Positions 24,791 to 33,720 of a DNA stretch of 64,000 nucleotides are shown piece after piece (the first letter of the stretch is position 1; every line of letters starts with the position of its first letter). The notes below the pieces were generated by a model. It saw only the letters and a list, made by a program, of their open reading frames with translations, did not search any database and was not told the DNA's origin. The stretch covers positions 1 to 64,000 of the forward strand of contig CANPVE010000004.1 in assembly GCA_947581635.1 (NCBI GenBank), read 5' to 3'. Made by a program: the position numbers and the translations under genes. This stretch comes from an uncultured Clostridia bacterium (lineage in GTDB: Bacteria > Bacillota > Clostridia > Oscillospirales > Acutalibacteraceae).

Positions 24791-25927
24791 ATGAAGGTGC
24801 TGGTTTTATCCTGCAACATGGGCGAAGGCCACAATGCGGCAGGACGTGCCGTTTACGAAAAGTTTGTTCAAATGGGCGTCGAATGTGAATTTGCGGACAC
24901 ATTGGCTATTGCGGGCATGAAGGTTTCACGTACCGTAAATAATACGTATGTCGGTATAACCACGACTTCGCCCAAAACTTTCGGTCGGATATACTCGATA
25001 GGACGTGCCGTCAGCGATTTTAACACCAACGTGCTGCGCTGCAAATCTCCGGTGTATGCCGCCAATACACTTTATCGAAAAAAGCTGGCGGCATATATAA
25101 AAAACGGCGGCTATGATGTGGCGGTGATGTCTCATTTGTTCCCCGCAGAATGTCTTACTTGTCTGCGAAAACACGGGATATTGGATACACCATTTGTCAA
25201 TATCGCAACTGACTACGCCTGTATTCCGTTTTGGGAGGAGACTGATCCCGATTATTTTGTCATTCCGCATAAAGAACTTGAGGAGGATTTTTATTCAAGA
25301 AAAATTCCACGCGACAAGCTCCTGCCATTTGGCATACCGGTAAAGGATTGCTTTAGACAAAAAAATGATGTGATATCGGCGCGCACCGAGTTAAATTTGC
25401 AGGGTGACAGGCCCGTAATGCTGATAATGTCGGGCAGCATGGGATTTGGCAACCTTGAAAAACTCACAGCGGCGCTTTATTCCAAGTTCAACGCGGGCGT
25501 AAGGATAATAATACTTTGCGGACGCAACGAGGAGCTTCGCCAAAGTCTTTCCAAGAGCTTTGCCGGAAATCCCGACATAATATTGCAGCCATTTACAGAC
25601 AGGGTAGATCTTTTTATGGACGCAGCCGACATGGTGTTCACCAAACCCGGCGGTCTTACGTCCACAGAGGCTGCGGTAAAAAATAAGCTTCTGATTCACA
25701 CGGCGCCCATTCCCGGCTGCGAGACCATAAACGCGCGGTTCTTCGGTGAGCACGGCATATCCGTCACCAGTTCAGACCCAAATAACTGCGACGCCCTTGC
25801 TCAGACTGCCTACAGCCTTTGGCTCGACGATGAGGCCCAGGCAAAAATGCTGGAGGCGCAACGACTCAACATAAATCCAAATGCGGCCGATGATATATGT
25901 AATTTTATAATCGAGCATTTTTCTTGA
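24791..25927 (+). CDS. Diacylglycerol glycosyltransferase (MGDG synthase / UgtP family)
   Basis: This 378-residue peripheral membrane enzyme probably moves glucose or galactose from a UDP-sugar to diacylglycerol, making membrane glycolipids and lipoteichoic-acid anchors. The N-terminal MGDG-synthase domain carries SCNMGEGHNAAGRAVYEKF near residue 8, and the C-terminal GT28 domain has LIMSGSMGFGNL and the donor-binding FTKPGGLTSTEAA. The ATG at 24791 follows a GAGG site by about 9 bp. GalU elsewhere in the window supplies UDP-glucose. PlsY, the first acyltransferase of phospholipid synthesis, is encoded 386 bp downstream. The exact sugar cannot be read from the sequence. Confidence 0.9.
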   Translation: MKVLVLSCNMGEGHNAAGRAVYEKFVQMGVECEFADTLAIAGMKVSRTVNNTYVGITTTSPKTFGRIYSIGRAVSDFNTNVLRCKSPVYAANTLYRKKLAAYIKNGGYDVAVMSHLFPAECLTCLRKHGILDTPFVNIATDYACIPFWEETDPDYFVIPHKELEEDFYSRKIPRDKLLPFGIPVKDCFRQKNDVISARTELNLQGDRPVMLIMSGSMGFGNLEKLTAALYSKFNAGVRIIILCGRNEELRQSLSKSFAGNPDIILQPFTDRVDLFMDAADMVFTKPGGLTSTEAAVKNKLLIHTAPIPGCETINARFFGEHGISVTSSDPNNCDALAQTAYSLWLDDEAQAKMLEAQRLNINPNAADDICNFIIEHFS

Positions 25928-26078
25928 TGACAAATTTAAGTATATGTGTTATAATGAAGTCAGGTTATAAAGTCAAACTTTATGACTATTTTAATCCGCG
26001 GAAATAAATTTTCAACAGCAGCATCAGGTAATGTGAAAAAGTTTAACCCACTTTATTAGTCCATCCAACTAAAGATCG

Positions 26079-26281
26079 AGGAAAGTTTGATAAAATGAGC
26101 ATTTATTTTATGTTTGCTCAAACTTGACTTTGACTTCATTATGCTTTGCTCTCTCAGCCTGTAGCTTTATAGACGCGCCTCACTCTCCGCCCTTGAACCC
26201 GCCAAAAGTTACACAGCACCCCCTGAACTCCAACGCTTTCGGCCAGCAGCTACGCTAACCTGACTTGAATTTTTCAAAATT
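26079..26281. repeat. Dispersed repeat, copy A (most complete)
   Basis: This intergenic block is homologous to 42524-42692 and 55809-55965. Its head (26080-26131, with AGTTTGATAAAATG) matches both other copies. Its middle (26175-26240, GCCTCAC-TCCGC, CCCTTGA, CAGCACCCCCTG) matches copy B only. Its tail (26259-26281, starting CCTGACTTGA) matches copy C at 22 of 23 positions. It ends 20 bp before the plsY ribosome site. The function is unknown. Confidence 0.7.
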
Positions 26282-26313
26282 GATTTCCGTGATTTCAATC
26301 GGAGGTGATTTTT

Positions 26314-26979
26314 ATGATTAATTATGTATTTTGGACTGCGGCAGGTTTTTTCTCCGGCAGCGTCATGTACAGCTATCTGCTGCCCAAGTGGCTTTTCAAA
26401 AAGGACATCACCAAAATAAGTAAGGACGGCAACCCTGGCTGTGGAAACGTATTCACTTGCGTAAATATTCCGTGCGGTATTATGTGCCTGTTGCTCGAAC
26501 TGGCGAAGGGCGCGGTTCCGCTATGGCTCTCATTGGAATATCTGGAAATCGAAAATCCAATGTTTGCCGCTGTAATGGCTGCGCCTGTGCTGGGTCACGC
26601 TTTTAGCCCCATGCTCAAACGGCGCGGCGGCAAGGCTATAGCGGTTACATTTGGCACTTTTATCGGATTGTTTCCAAAAATGATGATGCTTTTCTGGCTC
26701 GCTCTACCCCTGATAGTGTTTTCAACGGTGGTCAGAATAGTTCCCCACAGCGTGCGCGTTATGGTAAGCTACATAGCAATGCTGTTTAACACCGTTGCTA
26801 TGGAGAGCTGCCGCACCGCATGGATAGGTGCGTTTACAATAACGGCAGTTGTGCTCTACAAGCATTTGAACGATCATATCACTCGAGAAAAACGTCAATT
26901 TGACGTCTACATATTATCCCATCGCCTCTTCGGACGGGGTGAACTCCAAACAGAAGCATCGCGCTCCGACAGGGCATAA
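26314..26979 (+). CDS. plsY: Glycerol-3-phosphate acyltransferase, PlsY type
   Basis: This 221-residue integral membrane enzyme uses acyl-phosphate to acylate glycerol 3-phosphate, the first step of phospholipid synthesis. About five membrane segments are visible. PlsY motifs are the first loop GSVMYSYLLPKWLFKKDITK, DGNPGCGNVF, and GHAFSPMLKRRGGKAIAVTFG. The first motif is looser than usual (SGSVMYSY for a GSIPFGY-like block), and no gene for PlsX is nearby, so a diverged paralogue is possible. The ATG at 26314 has GGAGGTG 7 bp upstream. proC follows after 19 bp in the same transcript. Confidence 0.85.
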   Translation: MINYVFWTAAGFFSGSVMYSYLLPKWLFKKDITKISKDGNPGCGNVFTCVNIPCGIMCLLLELAKGAVPLWLSLEYLEIENPMFAAVMAAPVLGHAFSPMLKRRGGKAIAVTFGTFIGLFPKMMMLFWLALPLIVFSTVVRIVPHSVRVMVSYIAMLFNTVAMESCRTAWIGAFTITAVVLYKHLNDHITREKRQFDVYILSHRLFGRGELQTEASRSDRA

Positions 26980-26998
26980 ATAAAGGACGGTTTTTACG

Positions 26999-27799
26999 AT
27001 GAAGAAATTAGGATTTATAGGCTCCGGAAATATGGCCACGGCAATGATGAGCGGAATTATCCACAGCGGTATATTCGATTCCACACAGATAATTATGTCC
27101 GATGTCAGCCAAGCCCAGCTCGACAGAGTGAACAGGGAATACGGTGTAAGCGTTACCGCTGACAACATTGAGGTGGTCAGGAATTCTGAAGTGTTAATTC
27201 TTGCGGTCAAGCCCCAGTATTACTCCGACGTCATAGCCGAAATCCGCGAATTTATTTCTGAAAATCAAATAATCATAACCATTGCCCCGGGACAGACGCT
27301 GAAATCACTGGCAGAGCGCTTTGGCGGAGATAAGACAAAAATAATACGCACCATGCCCAATACTCCGGCAATGGTAGGTGCGGGCATTACGGCGGTCACT
27401 CCGAACGAGAACGTCACATCAGACGAGCTTGAATACGCCTGCAAAATACTGAACGGATTTGGTATTACCGAGGTTATAGGTGAAAATCTCATGGACGCTG
27501 TGGTTTCGGTAAGCGGCAGCTCTCCCGCCTATGTTTTCATGTTCATTGAGGCAATGGCAGACGCGGCAGTGGCAGACGGAATGCCACGCGCTCAGGCATA
27601 CAAATTTGCGGCTCAGGCGGTAATGGGAAGTGCAAAGATGGTTATGGAGACGGGCAAGCACCCCGCCGAGCTTAAAGACATGGTATGTTCTCCTGCCGGA
27701 ACCACAATTGAGGCGGTACGCGTGCTTGAGGAAAAAGGTATGAGGAGTGCCGTGTTCGAGGCAATGAGAGCGTGTACCCGCAAGGCAAAGGGAATGTGA
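26999..27799 (+). CDS. proC: Pyrroline-5-carboxylate reductase
   Basis: This 266-residue cytoplasmic enzyme makes proline from pyrroline-5-carboxylate with NAD(P)H. The Rossmann motif GFIGSGNMATAMMSGI is at the N-terminus, and the C-terminal signature SGSSPAYVFMFIEAMADAAV with the CSPAGTTIEAVRVLEE block is intact. Length is typical. AAGGACGG lies about 9 bp before the ATG. It is 19 bp behind plsY and the two are probably co-transcribed, though they have no obvious pathway link. Confidence 0.97.
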   Translation: MKKLGFIGSGNMATAMMSGIIHSGIFDSTQIIMSDVSQAQLDRVNREYGVSVTADNIEVVRNSEVLILAVKPQYYSDVIAEIREFISENQIIITIAPGQTLKSLAERFGGDKTKIIRTMPNTPAMVGAGITAVTPNENVTSDELEYACKILNGFGITEVIGENLMDAVVSVSGSSPAYVFMFIEAMADAAVADGMPRAQAYKFAAQAVMGSAKMVMETGKHPAELKDMVCSPAGTTIEAVRVLEEKGMRSAVFEAMRACTRKAKGM

Positions 27800-27869
27800 T
27801 CGTTACCTGTTTCATTGGTATACGACGGAATAAATACGAAAACATTCTAAATTCTTATGGTAAAATCGG

Positions 27870-27889
27870 CCAGTGACATCCAGTGACAT
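27870..27889. repeat. Perfect tandem decamer upstream of the nitroreductase gene
   Basis: CCAGTGACAT occurs twice in direct tandem at 27870-27879 and 27880-27889, 114 bp before the nitroreductase start. The period is one helical turn, as in direct-repeat operators. Whether it is functional is unknown. Confidence 0.4.
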
Positions 27890-28002
27890 ATTAAAAAATT
27901 CTTATCAGTATAAATCATGTGGAATGTACATATACACAGATATATGTTATTGGAATTTTTGAGATATATTCTGCACATATTTCTTCAACGGAGGCATTGA
28001 AA

Positions 28003-28560
28003 ATGGAAAATCAGGTATTGAAAGCAATAACAGAACGACGCAGCACACGTGGTTTTGAATCGACCCCTCTCACGGAAGAGCAGATCGAGACATTGATGTC
28101 CGCCGCTGCGGCCTCGCCCAGCGCAATGAATTTGCAGTCGTGGCATTTCACATTCTGTTCGGATTCCGTCGCGATTACGGCAGTTGAAGAGGAAGTCGGA
28201 AGAATAATTATGGACGGTGACGACGACGACGCAAAACAGCGCATGAAAGGACGCAATATGGAAGTGTTTTACAACGCCCCTACAGTCGTGTTCATTTCGT
28301 CAGACGCTCAGAGCTGCTGGAGCGACCTGGACGCCGGAATCGCCGCCGAAAATATTGTATTGGCTGCCCAGTCCATAGGACTAGGCTCGGTGATAGTCGG
28401 TATGTGTAAAATTGCATTTGAAGGCGAAAAAGGCAATAAATTCAAAGATATGCTCAAATTTCCTCAGGGGCACAGGTTCTCATTGGCGGTTGCGTTGGGA
28501 ACGCCAAATGTGAGCAAAGAAGCGCACCCGATAGGTGAAAACAAATTCTCTGTGATGTGA
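28003..28560 (+). CDS. Nitroreductase family flavoprotein
   Basis: This 185-residue FMN oxidoreductase has the nitroreductase fold: AITERRSTRGFESTPLTEEQ at the start with the FMN-binding RRS-R residues, SPSAMNLQSWHF, and the AAENIVLAAQSIGLGSVIVG helix. Physiological substrates of such enzymes are often unknown; quinones, nitro compounds and flavins are typical. The ATG at 28003 follows GGAGG by 9 bp; the longer frame from 27919 is not supported. A flavodoxin-like gene lies 12 bp downstream, so the two likely form a small redox operon. A tandem decamer at 27870 may be its operator. Confidence 0.92.
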   Translation: MENQVLKAITERRSTRGFESTPLTEEQIETLMSAAAASPSAMNLQSWHFTFCSDSVAITAVEEEVGRIIMDGDDDDAKQRMKGRNMEVFYNAPTVVFISSDAQSCWSDLDAGIAAENIVLAAQSIGLGSVIVGMCKIAFEGEKGNKFKDMLKFPQGHRFSLAVALGTPNVSKEAHPIGENKFSVM

Positions 28561-28572
28561 AAAATCAGAAAT

Positions 28573-29175
28573 ATGAGCAGGATAAATAAAAAAATAATCA
28601 CAATAAGCGGGAGTCCGCACAATGACGGATATTCCGCAAAAATGCTGCAATGCTTCACGGAATTGCTCGACGCTTCCTTCGTGGAGCATTCAATTTTGAT
28701 ACGTCATTATGACGCATTTGAATGTGCATTTGCTCCATGCATCGACTGCCGTGCGTGTCGTGAATTTGAGGGGTGCGCAAATGATGATATGGATCAATTT
28801 TTCAGCGATTTTGAGACGGCGGACGGCATAATATTTTCCACACCAATTTACAATATGTCGTTTCCCGCCCCTCTCAAAGCTATAGTTGACCGAACACAGC
28901 GTTATTACAACGCCAGATTTTCGCTCGGGAAACGTCCCCCAATAGATAATCACCGCCCTGCCGCGCTGCTCATGTCGGCCGGGTCTTATGACGAGGACGG
29001 CGATATTGTGATAAGGCAGCTTAGACGGATCTTCACCGTGACAAACTGCACGCTCGTTTGTCATGCTATATGTGCAGGAACCGATTGCCTAGGCCGACGT
29101 GAATTTCTGCCGTCCGGTGTGCATGATGAAATTTCTCGCTGCGTGAATAAATTTGGTATGAATTTGTTCGTATGA
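28573..29175 (+). CDS. Flavodoxin-fold NAD(P)H-dependent FMN reductase / iron-sulfur flavoprotein-like
   Basis: This 200-residue protein has the FMN phosphate-binding loop ISGSPHNDGYSAKML at the N-terminus and STPIYNMSFPAPLKAIVDR typical of the NADPH-dependent FMN reductase family. The cysteine cluster CIDCRACREFEGC (about 56-68) lies where iron-sulfur flavoproteins bind a 4Fe-4S cluster. An electron-transfer role is therefore likely. The ribosome site is weak, but the gene begins 12 bp after the nitroreductase stop, so coupling is plausible. The two could form one electron path, which is inference. Confidence 0.85.
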   Translation: MSRINKKIITISGSPHNDGYSAKMLQCFTELLDASFVEHSILIRHYDAFECAFAPCIDCRACREFEGCANDDMDQFFSDFETADGIIFSTPIYNMSFPAPLKAIVDRTQRYYNARFSLGKRPPIDNHRPAALLMSAGSYDEDGDIVIRQLRRIFTVTNCTLVCHAICAGTDCLGRREFLPSGVHDEISRCVNKFGMNLFV

Positions 29176-29306
29176 ATCACAGAATAATCACAATTCTATA
29201 ATATATTAATCATTATTTACATATATAATGGTGATGTAATTGTTAGAATTTGTTGAAATACTCTAATTTCACAATCAGTAATTTTTTATTTTTGGGGTGT
29301 TGAATT

Positions 29307-29984
29307 ATGGCAAACGCTTTTAGAATACTTGTTGCGGACGACGAAGACAGGATCAGAAAATTGGTTGGGGATTTCCTTTCGCGCAGCGGCTACGAAATAA
29401 TCGAGGCCGAGGACGGAGGCGAAGCACTTCGGCTCGCCACCACCGATCCTGTCCCTGACCTGATAATTCTTGACGTCATGATGCCGGTTCTGGACGGCTG
29501 GACGGTGCTTTCGGAAATACGCCGTCAAAACAATGTACCCGTCATACTTTTAACCGCAAAGGGTACCGAAAATGATCAGCTCGGAGGGTTCAGATTGGGC
29601 GCAGATGACTACATCACCAAGCCGTTTTCTCCAAGCCTTCTTGTTGCGAGAGTAGAAGCGCTGCTTAAACGCGGCAGCCGCACTAACGAAAATGAACCCG
29701 TTTGCGGCGATATCAGCATAGACGAAGTGGCTCATGTGGCATACGTCAAAGGTAAACCGCTTGAGCTGACTCCCAAGGAATACAATCTGCTGCTCTATTT
29801 CATAGAAAACCGCGGCGTAGCTCTTTCAAGAGAAAAAATTCTCAACGGCGTTTGGAATTACGACTATTTTGGAGATCTTCGCACAGTAGACACCCATGTC
29901 AAACAGCTCCGCTCAAAGCTGGGTGACGCCGGAAACATGATAGTTACGGTGAGGGGCGTTGGATACAGACTTGAGGTGAAGTAG
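29307..29984 (+). CDS. OmpR/PhoB-type response regulator
   Basis: This 225-residue regulator has a receiver domain (1-120) with acidic pocket VADDED, phospho-acceptor Asp56 in LIILDVMMPV, and the conserved Lys in ITKPFSP. A winged helix-turn-helix output domain follows (about 130-225), with LTPKEYNLLLYF, VDTHVKQLRSKLG and the final VRGVGYRLE. The start has a GGGG site about 9 bp upstream. Its stop is directly followed by the TTG start of the sensor kinase gene, so the pair is translationally coupled. Target genes are unknown. Confidence 0.96.
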   Translation: MANAFRILVADDEDRIRKLVGDFLSRSGYEIIEAEDGGEALRLATTDPVPDLIILDVMMPVLDGWTVLSEIRRQNNVPVILLTAKGTENDQLGGFRLGADDYITKPFSPSLLVARVEALLKRGSRTNENEPVCGDISIDEVAHVAYVKGKPLELTPKEYNLLLYFIENRGVALSREKILNGVWNYDYFGDLRTVDTHVKQLRSKLGDAGNMIVTVRGVGYRLEVK

Positions 29985-31574
29985 TTGGGTCCAATTCTAG
30001 TTCATTTAAAAAAAGTGCTGAAAAAATTGGAGGTCATGATAAACAATCTTCCTGTCAGAATGAGGTTGTTTCTCGTAATCTTCGGTGTTATCATGCTCTT
30101 TTTGCTGATGATATTCGTAAGTAACTCGATTTTTCTCAAGCCTTACTACAACCAGATGAAAGAGAGAACTCTCTACTCCGCGCGAGACAGAATCTCAGAA
30201 CTTGATTTGTCGGATACCGATGATGATGGCAAAGCTTCAATGGAATTGTTCGTGAGCCTTAAAAGGATAGAGGAATCGGGCAATTTGCAGATAACGGTTT
30301 TAAATGAGTATAAGGATTTGGTGTACTGCGACAGTGAAAGTGTAGTTCTATCCGGCAACCCCAAAAAATACAATACAGTAAAGCAATGGATGGACAGTAT
30401 TTATCAGGCAGAGAGTACCGACTACAGCGGAAGCGGATCTTTTAACGATCCGCAGATAAGTATAAGGCGAAATCCAAAAACAAATGTCGATTACATGAAC
30501 TTCTACGTCACTATACCGAACTTTCACGGGGGTGACAGCGCCATTTATTACGTGTTTATAGACACACCGCTTTCGGCTGTCGACGACGCCGTATCAATAT
30601 TCAACGATTTTGTACTTATTCTTTGCGCGATTGCAATGATAATCAGTGGACTTGTATCGGTGGTTCTGTCTTCAAATTTTGTCAAGCCTATACTCAAAAT
30701 AAACGACGCCACGAAAAGCATGGCGGATATGGATTTCTCTGTCAAGCTCGATATAAAATCAAAGGACGAGTTTGGAGAGCTTGCCGAAAGCATAAATTAC
30801 CTTTCCGCACAGCTCGAAAGCAAGATAAACGAGCTGAGCGTGGCGAACGAACAGCTCAAAAAGGATATTGAAGAAAAAGAAAAGATAGATATAATGCGCC
30901 GCGAGCTGATTTCCAATGTATCACATGAGCTTAAAACTCCGCTTGCCATAATCATGGGATATTGCGAGGGATTGCAGCTCAACATAAACGATGAGGAAAA
31001 GGACTACTATTGCAGCGTTATAGCCGATGAAGCCGTTAAGATGAACAACCTGGCAGCGCGTCTGCTAAATGTCGCGGAACTTGAATCCGGAACATACCTT
31101 GATATGACCGAATTCAACTTCGCGGAACTGGCGGAGGCACGCCTCAAAACTATGTCGTATATTTTCTCTGAACACGGCATTACAACGGAGTTCAAGACCT
31201 CGGGCAAGTCTACCATAACTGCGGATTACGGGCGTATTGAAGAGGTAATCAACAACCTTCTCTCCAATGCGCAGCATCACACGCCAGACGGCGGAAGAAT
31301 ATCCGTTGAAGTGATTGGAAAAAAGAACAGGGTTATATGCAAGATATACAACTCTGGAAGCCATATTCCTGAGGAAAGCATAGACAGAATTTGGGAGAGC
31401 TTCTATAAGGTGGACAAGGCACGTACACGAAAATACGGAGGCTCGGGGCTGGGCTTGAAGATTGTTAGCTCCATTATTGATATGCATAACGGCAGCTACA
31501 AGGCGGAAAATACCGACGACGGCGTTATATTCAGCTTTACAATTCCCAAGGCTAACGCTCAACCTAAAAAATAA
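29985..31574 (+). CDS. Sensor histidine kinase
   Basis: This 529-residue membrane kinase pairs with the response regulator upstream. A first membrane helix (about 28-50) and a second (about 205-228) enclose an extracellular sensor domain of about 150 residues. HAMP (about 230-282), a coiled-coil, the HisKA domain with phospho-acceptor His314 in SNVSHELKTPLAI, and the ATPase domain follow, with N box EEVINNLLSNAQHHTP, FYKVDKARTR and GSGLGLKIV. TTG at 29985 abuts the preceding stop and uses GAGGTG inside the end of the regulator gene; an ATG at 30036 has a site that is too close. The stimulus is not evident. Confidence 0.95.
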   Translation: MGPILVHLKKVLKKLEVMINNLPVRMRLFLVIFGVIMLFLLMIFVSNSIFLKPYYNQMKERTLYSARDRISELDLSDTDDDGKASMELFVSLKRIEESGNLQITVLNEYKDLVYCDSESVVLSGNPKKYNTVKQWMDSIYQAESTDYSGSGSFNDPQISIRRNPKTNVDYMNFYVTIPNFHGGDSAIYYVFIDTPLSAVDDAVSIFNDFVLILCAIAMIISGLVSVVLSSNFVKPILKINDATKSMADMDFSVKLDIKSKDEFGELAESINYLSAQLESKINELSVANEQLKKDIEEKEKIDIMRRELISNVSHELKTPLAIIMGYCEGLQLNINDEEKDYYCSVIADEAVKMNNLAARLLNVAELESGTYLDMTEFNFAELAEARLKTMSYIFSEHGITTEFKTSGKSTITADYGRIEEVINNLLSNAQHHTPDGGRISVEVIGKKNRVICKIYNSGSHIPEESIDRIWESFYKVDKARTRKYGGSGLGLKIVSSIIDMHNGSYKAENTDDGVIFSFTIPKANAQPKK

Positions 31575-31761
31575 TGCCGTTTTGCCGTGTATTTTATAAT
31601 CAACGTATCGTTTCATGTATATATATATATTATATGGTGTGTAATAAAAATATGAAAATATGAAAATACAGAAACACGAAAAGAAAAAAATGCATACACA
31701 CATATATACAGACGCACGCCAATTGCAGCGCGATAAATTTTTTGAATGGGAGTAATGGCTT

Positions 31762-32607
31762 ATGTCGGCAGATTTGCATTGTCACACTGCAATGTCTGAC
31801 GGTTCGGATTCGCCCGAATTCGTTATAAGGCTCGCCAAAGAAATTGGATTACAGTCGCTTTCAATAACCGACCACGATTGCTACTCCGGCAGCTACGGCG
31901 CGGATAGGATCGGGAGAAAGTTCGGAGTACAGGTGATAAACGGTGTGGAGTGCTCGTGCCGTGACGTCGGCAGAGGACACAAGGTACACATACTTTGCTA
32001 CAATTGCAAGTACCCCGACGCGATAGATTATATTTTGCAGAAAGCAAATAAAGCCCGTGCCGAGGCGTCAAGGGAAATGATAAGCAAAGTATCCAAGCTG
32101 TACCCTATTACAGAAGAGATGGTTATGGACGGAGTTGGAAGCGGAGGTTTCTGTGGCAAGCAGCATATAATGCTGGCGCTGATGAAAGCGGGCTTTGCCG
32201 GTGAAATATTCGGTCCTCTTTTTAAGGAACTTTTCAGTTCCAATGGGGGGAGTTGCTTCGTGCCGATAAATCACAACGATGTGTTTGAAACGATGGATTA
32301 CCTCCGTCAGTCGGGCGGGGTAATAGTGATGGCTCACCCGTCGGTTTATGGCAGCATAGCTTCGTTGGAAGACCTGATAAAAGCGGGAATACACGGCGTG
32401 GAAATAAATCACCCTCGTAACAAACCTCAGGATATAGCCGTGCTGCGGCAGGCAGCTGAGCAGCATAACCTGTTGGTTACAGGCGGTACAGACTTTCACG
32501 GATATTTTTCCGAGCATGATCGCCTGAAAGTGCTTGGCTCATATACAACCGACGACGAGCAGCTTGAAAAATTATTGGAAAAGTCGGCCGAATTGTGGAA
32601 GAATTAA
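31762..32607 (+). CDS. PHP-domain phosphoesterase (RNase AM / YciV-like)
   Basis: This 281-residue metal-dependent phosphoesterase has the PHP motifs DLHCHTAMSDGSDSPE at the N-terminus, SITDHDCYSG, GVECSC, the MAHP motif VIVMAHPSVYG, and TGGTDFHG near the end. These supply the metal ligands. The size and order match the group that includes 3',5'-nucleoside bisphosphate phosphatase and the 5'-exonuclease RNase AM, so a role in RNA or nucleotide turnover is likely. DNA polymerase PHP domains and histidinol phosphatase are less likely given the length. GGGAG precedes the ATG. A TA-rich stretch of about 190 bp separates it from the kinase gene. Confidence 0.88.
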   Translation: MSADLHCHTAMSDGSDSPEFVIRLAKEIGLQSLSITDHDCYSGSYGADRIGRKFGVQVINGVECSCRDVGRGHKVHILCYNCKYPDAIDYILQKANKARAEASREMISKVSKLYPITEEMVMDGVGSGGFCGKQHIMLALMKAGFAGEIFGPLFKELFSSNGGSCFVPINHNDVFETMDYLRQSGGVIVMAHPSVYGSIASLEDLIKAGIHGVEINHPRNKPQDIAVLRQAAEQHNLLVTGGTDFHGYFSEHDRLKVLGSYTTDDEQLEKLLEKSAELWKN

Positions 32608-32705
32608 GATGGATTAAATTGAGAATGTATGCAATCTAAAGCAAAAAATACATTATTACGGTATATTATCAAAATAAATTTATTTAAGTTCTGGAGGTTG
32701 AGACG

Positions 32706-33284
32706 ATGACAAATGAATTTACAGATGACAGGGATATGAAGATTTTCAGCGGAGAAATTGACGATGATAATTTTTCCGATGACAGCGAATATGTCAAGCT
32801 TATCAATGAAAAAAAAGGCAGCCGCAACATTCGGCGCGCAATGCAGCTTGGCGGCTCGCTCGTAATGGAGATAGAGCGCAGTATGTCCGAGCTGAATTCC
32901 GGGGTATTTGCGCTTCCTGACGAGCAGGATCCGATGCTGTTGCACAGGAGTATGCTTATGGTATTCTCCATGATAATCGGCTTGGAGCAGTTTATTCCCG
33001 GCAAAGCTCTTGTGGGTACTGCACTCAACGTGTTCTATGACACGTTGAAAAAGGAAAACCCAAAGCTATATGACGACATGAGTTCAACCGGCTCTTTCAC
33101 TTTCTATTATCTCGCTTACCGCCGTGACGGCGACCCGAAGCAAAGGGTTGCCCAGGCATTCTCCATGCTCTGCGGCGACGAAAACAACGACGATTTGATT
33201 CAGGTCGGTGAGGCAATTTACCATAGATACCGTCATTTGGTACGTCAATTTGTGAATGAAGTGGGATTTGAGCCCGAGGATTGA
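32706..33284 (+). CDS. Conserved-looking protein of unknown function
   Basis: I do not recognise this 192-residue protein. The N-terminal 40 residues are acidic. The rest is mainly helical, with hydrophobic segments (LMVFSMIIGLEQFIPG, TALNVFYDTLKKENPKLYDDM) that look amphipathic and not membrane-spanning. No catalytic motif or signal peptide is visible. GGAGG lies 8 bp before the ATG, and base use is like that of its neighbours, so it is a real gene. It stands alone between the PHP gene and the convergent pheT. Confidence 0.75.
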   Translation: MTNEFTDDRDMKIFSGEIDDDNFSDDSEYVKLINEKKGSRNIRRAMQLGGSLVMEIERSMSELNSGVFALPDEQDPMLLHRSMLMVFSMIIGLEQFIPGKALVGTALNVFYDTLKKENPKLYDDMSSTGSFTFYYLAYRRDGDPKQRVAQAFSMLCGDENNDDLIQVGEAIYHRYRHLVRQFVNEVGFEPED

Positions 33285-33587
33285 GTTTCCCTTTGTCGAA
33301 ATAAATAGGCTGTCGTGTTGAGTAAAATATTCCAATATCATCTGTTATATTTGAGGGCTGAAAAGAAAAATCTTTGAGAATATCGAAATATGTTATTTAA
33401 TGCGGCAGTCCCATTTTTTTACATTATATCCATAATATTGTAACACATAAACAAAAATTATTAATTTAGTAAAAAAATTATAACCAATATATCACAAAGG
33501 TGATGTATTATTGTAGACGTAATCAAGAGATAATGTTGCACGATTACATATTAATTTGACTACTTCTCTCCTCCTCAAAAATAAATA

Positions 33588-33640
33588 GCAAAGCAGAGAT
33601 CCCCGCAGACGATTGTGTCGTGCGGGGATTTTTGCTTTGC
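33588..33640 (+). terminator. Hairpin terminator, plus strand
   Basis: A two-part stem, GCAAAGCA...TGCTTTGC outside and ATCCCCGCA...TGCGGGGAT inside (33599-33607 with 33621-33629), is split by GAG/TTT internal loops. The inner stem is followed by TTTT on the plus strand. Confidence 0.65.
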
Positions 33641-33686
33641 AAAAAATAAGCTGCGGTGTTCGGTTATAATTTCCTCGCGCCGCAGC
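33641..33686 (-). terminator. Terminator of pheST
   Basis: GCTGCGG (33650-33656) pairs with CCGCAGC (33680-33686). On the minus strand a T-rich run (complement of 33641-33649) follows, 35 bp past the pheT stop. Confidence 0.75.
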
Positions 33687-33720
33687 TCCTATTATATATA
33701 CTCTGTTAAGCCATAAAAAA

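Larger units (their letters stand above)
33285..33720. other. Intergenic region with convergent terminators
   Basis: No gene is visible. A GGGCTG...CAGTCCC pairing ahead of TTTTTTT (33354-33419) may terminate the plus-strand gene. Two stronger hairpins follow at 33588-33640 and 33641-33686. The AT-rich middle, about 33420-33570, shows nothing else I can name. Confidence 0.5.

Noticed and set aside
31617..31637. Alternating TA run between the kinase and PHP genes
   Set aside because: Simple low-complexity DNA, with no paired structure or repeat family seen elsewhere.
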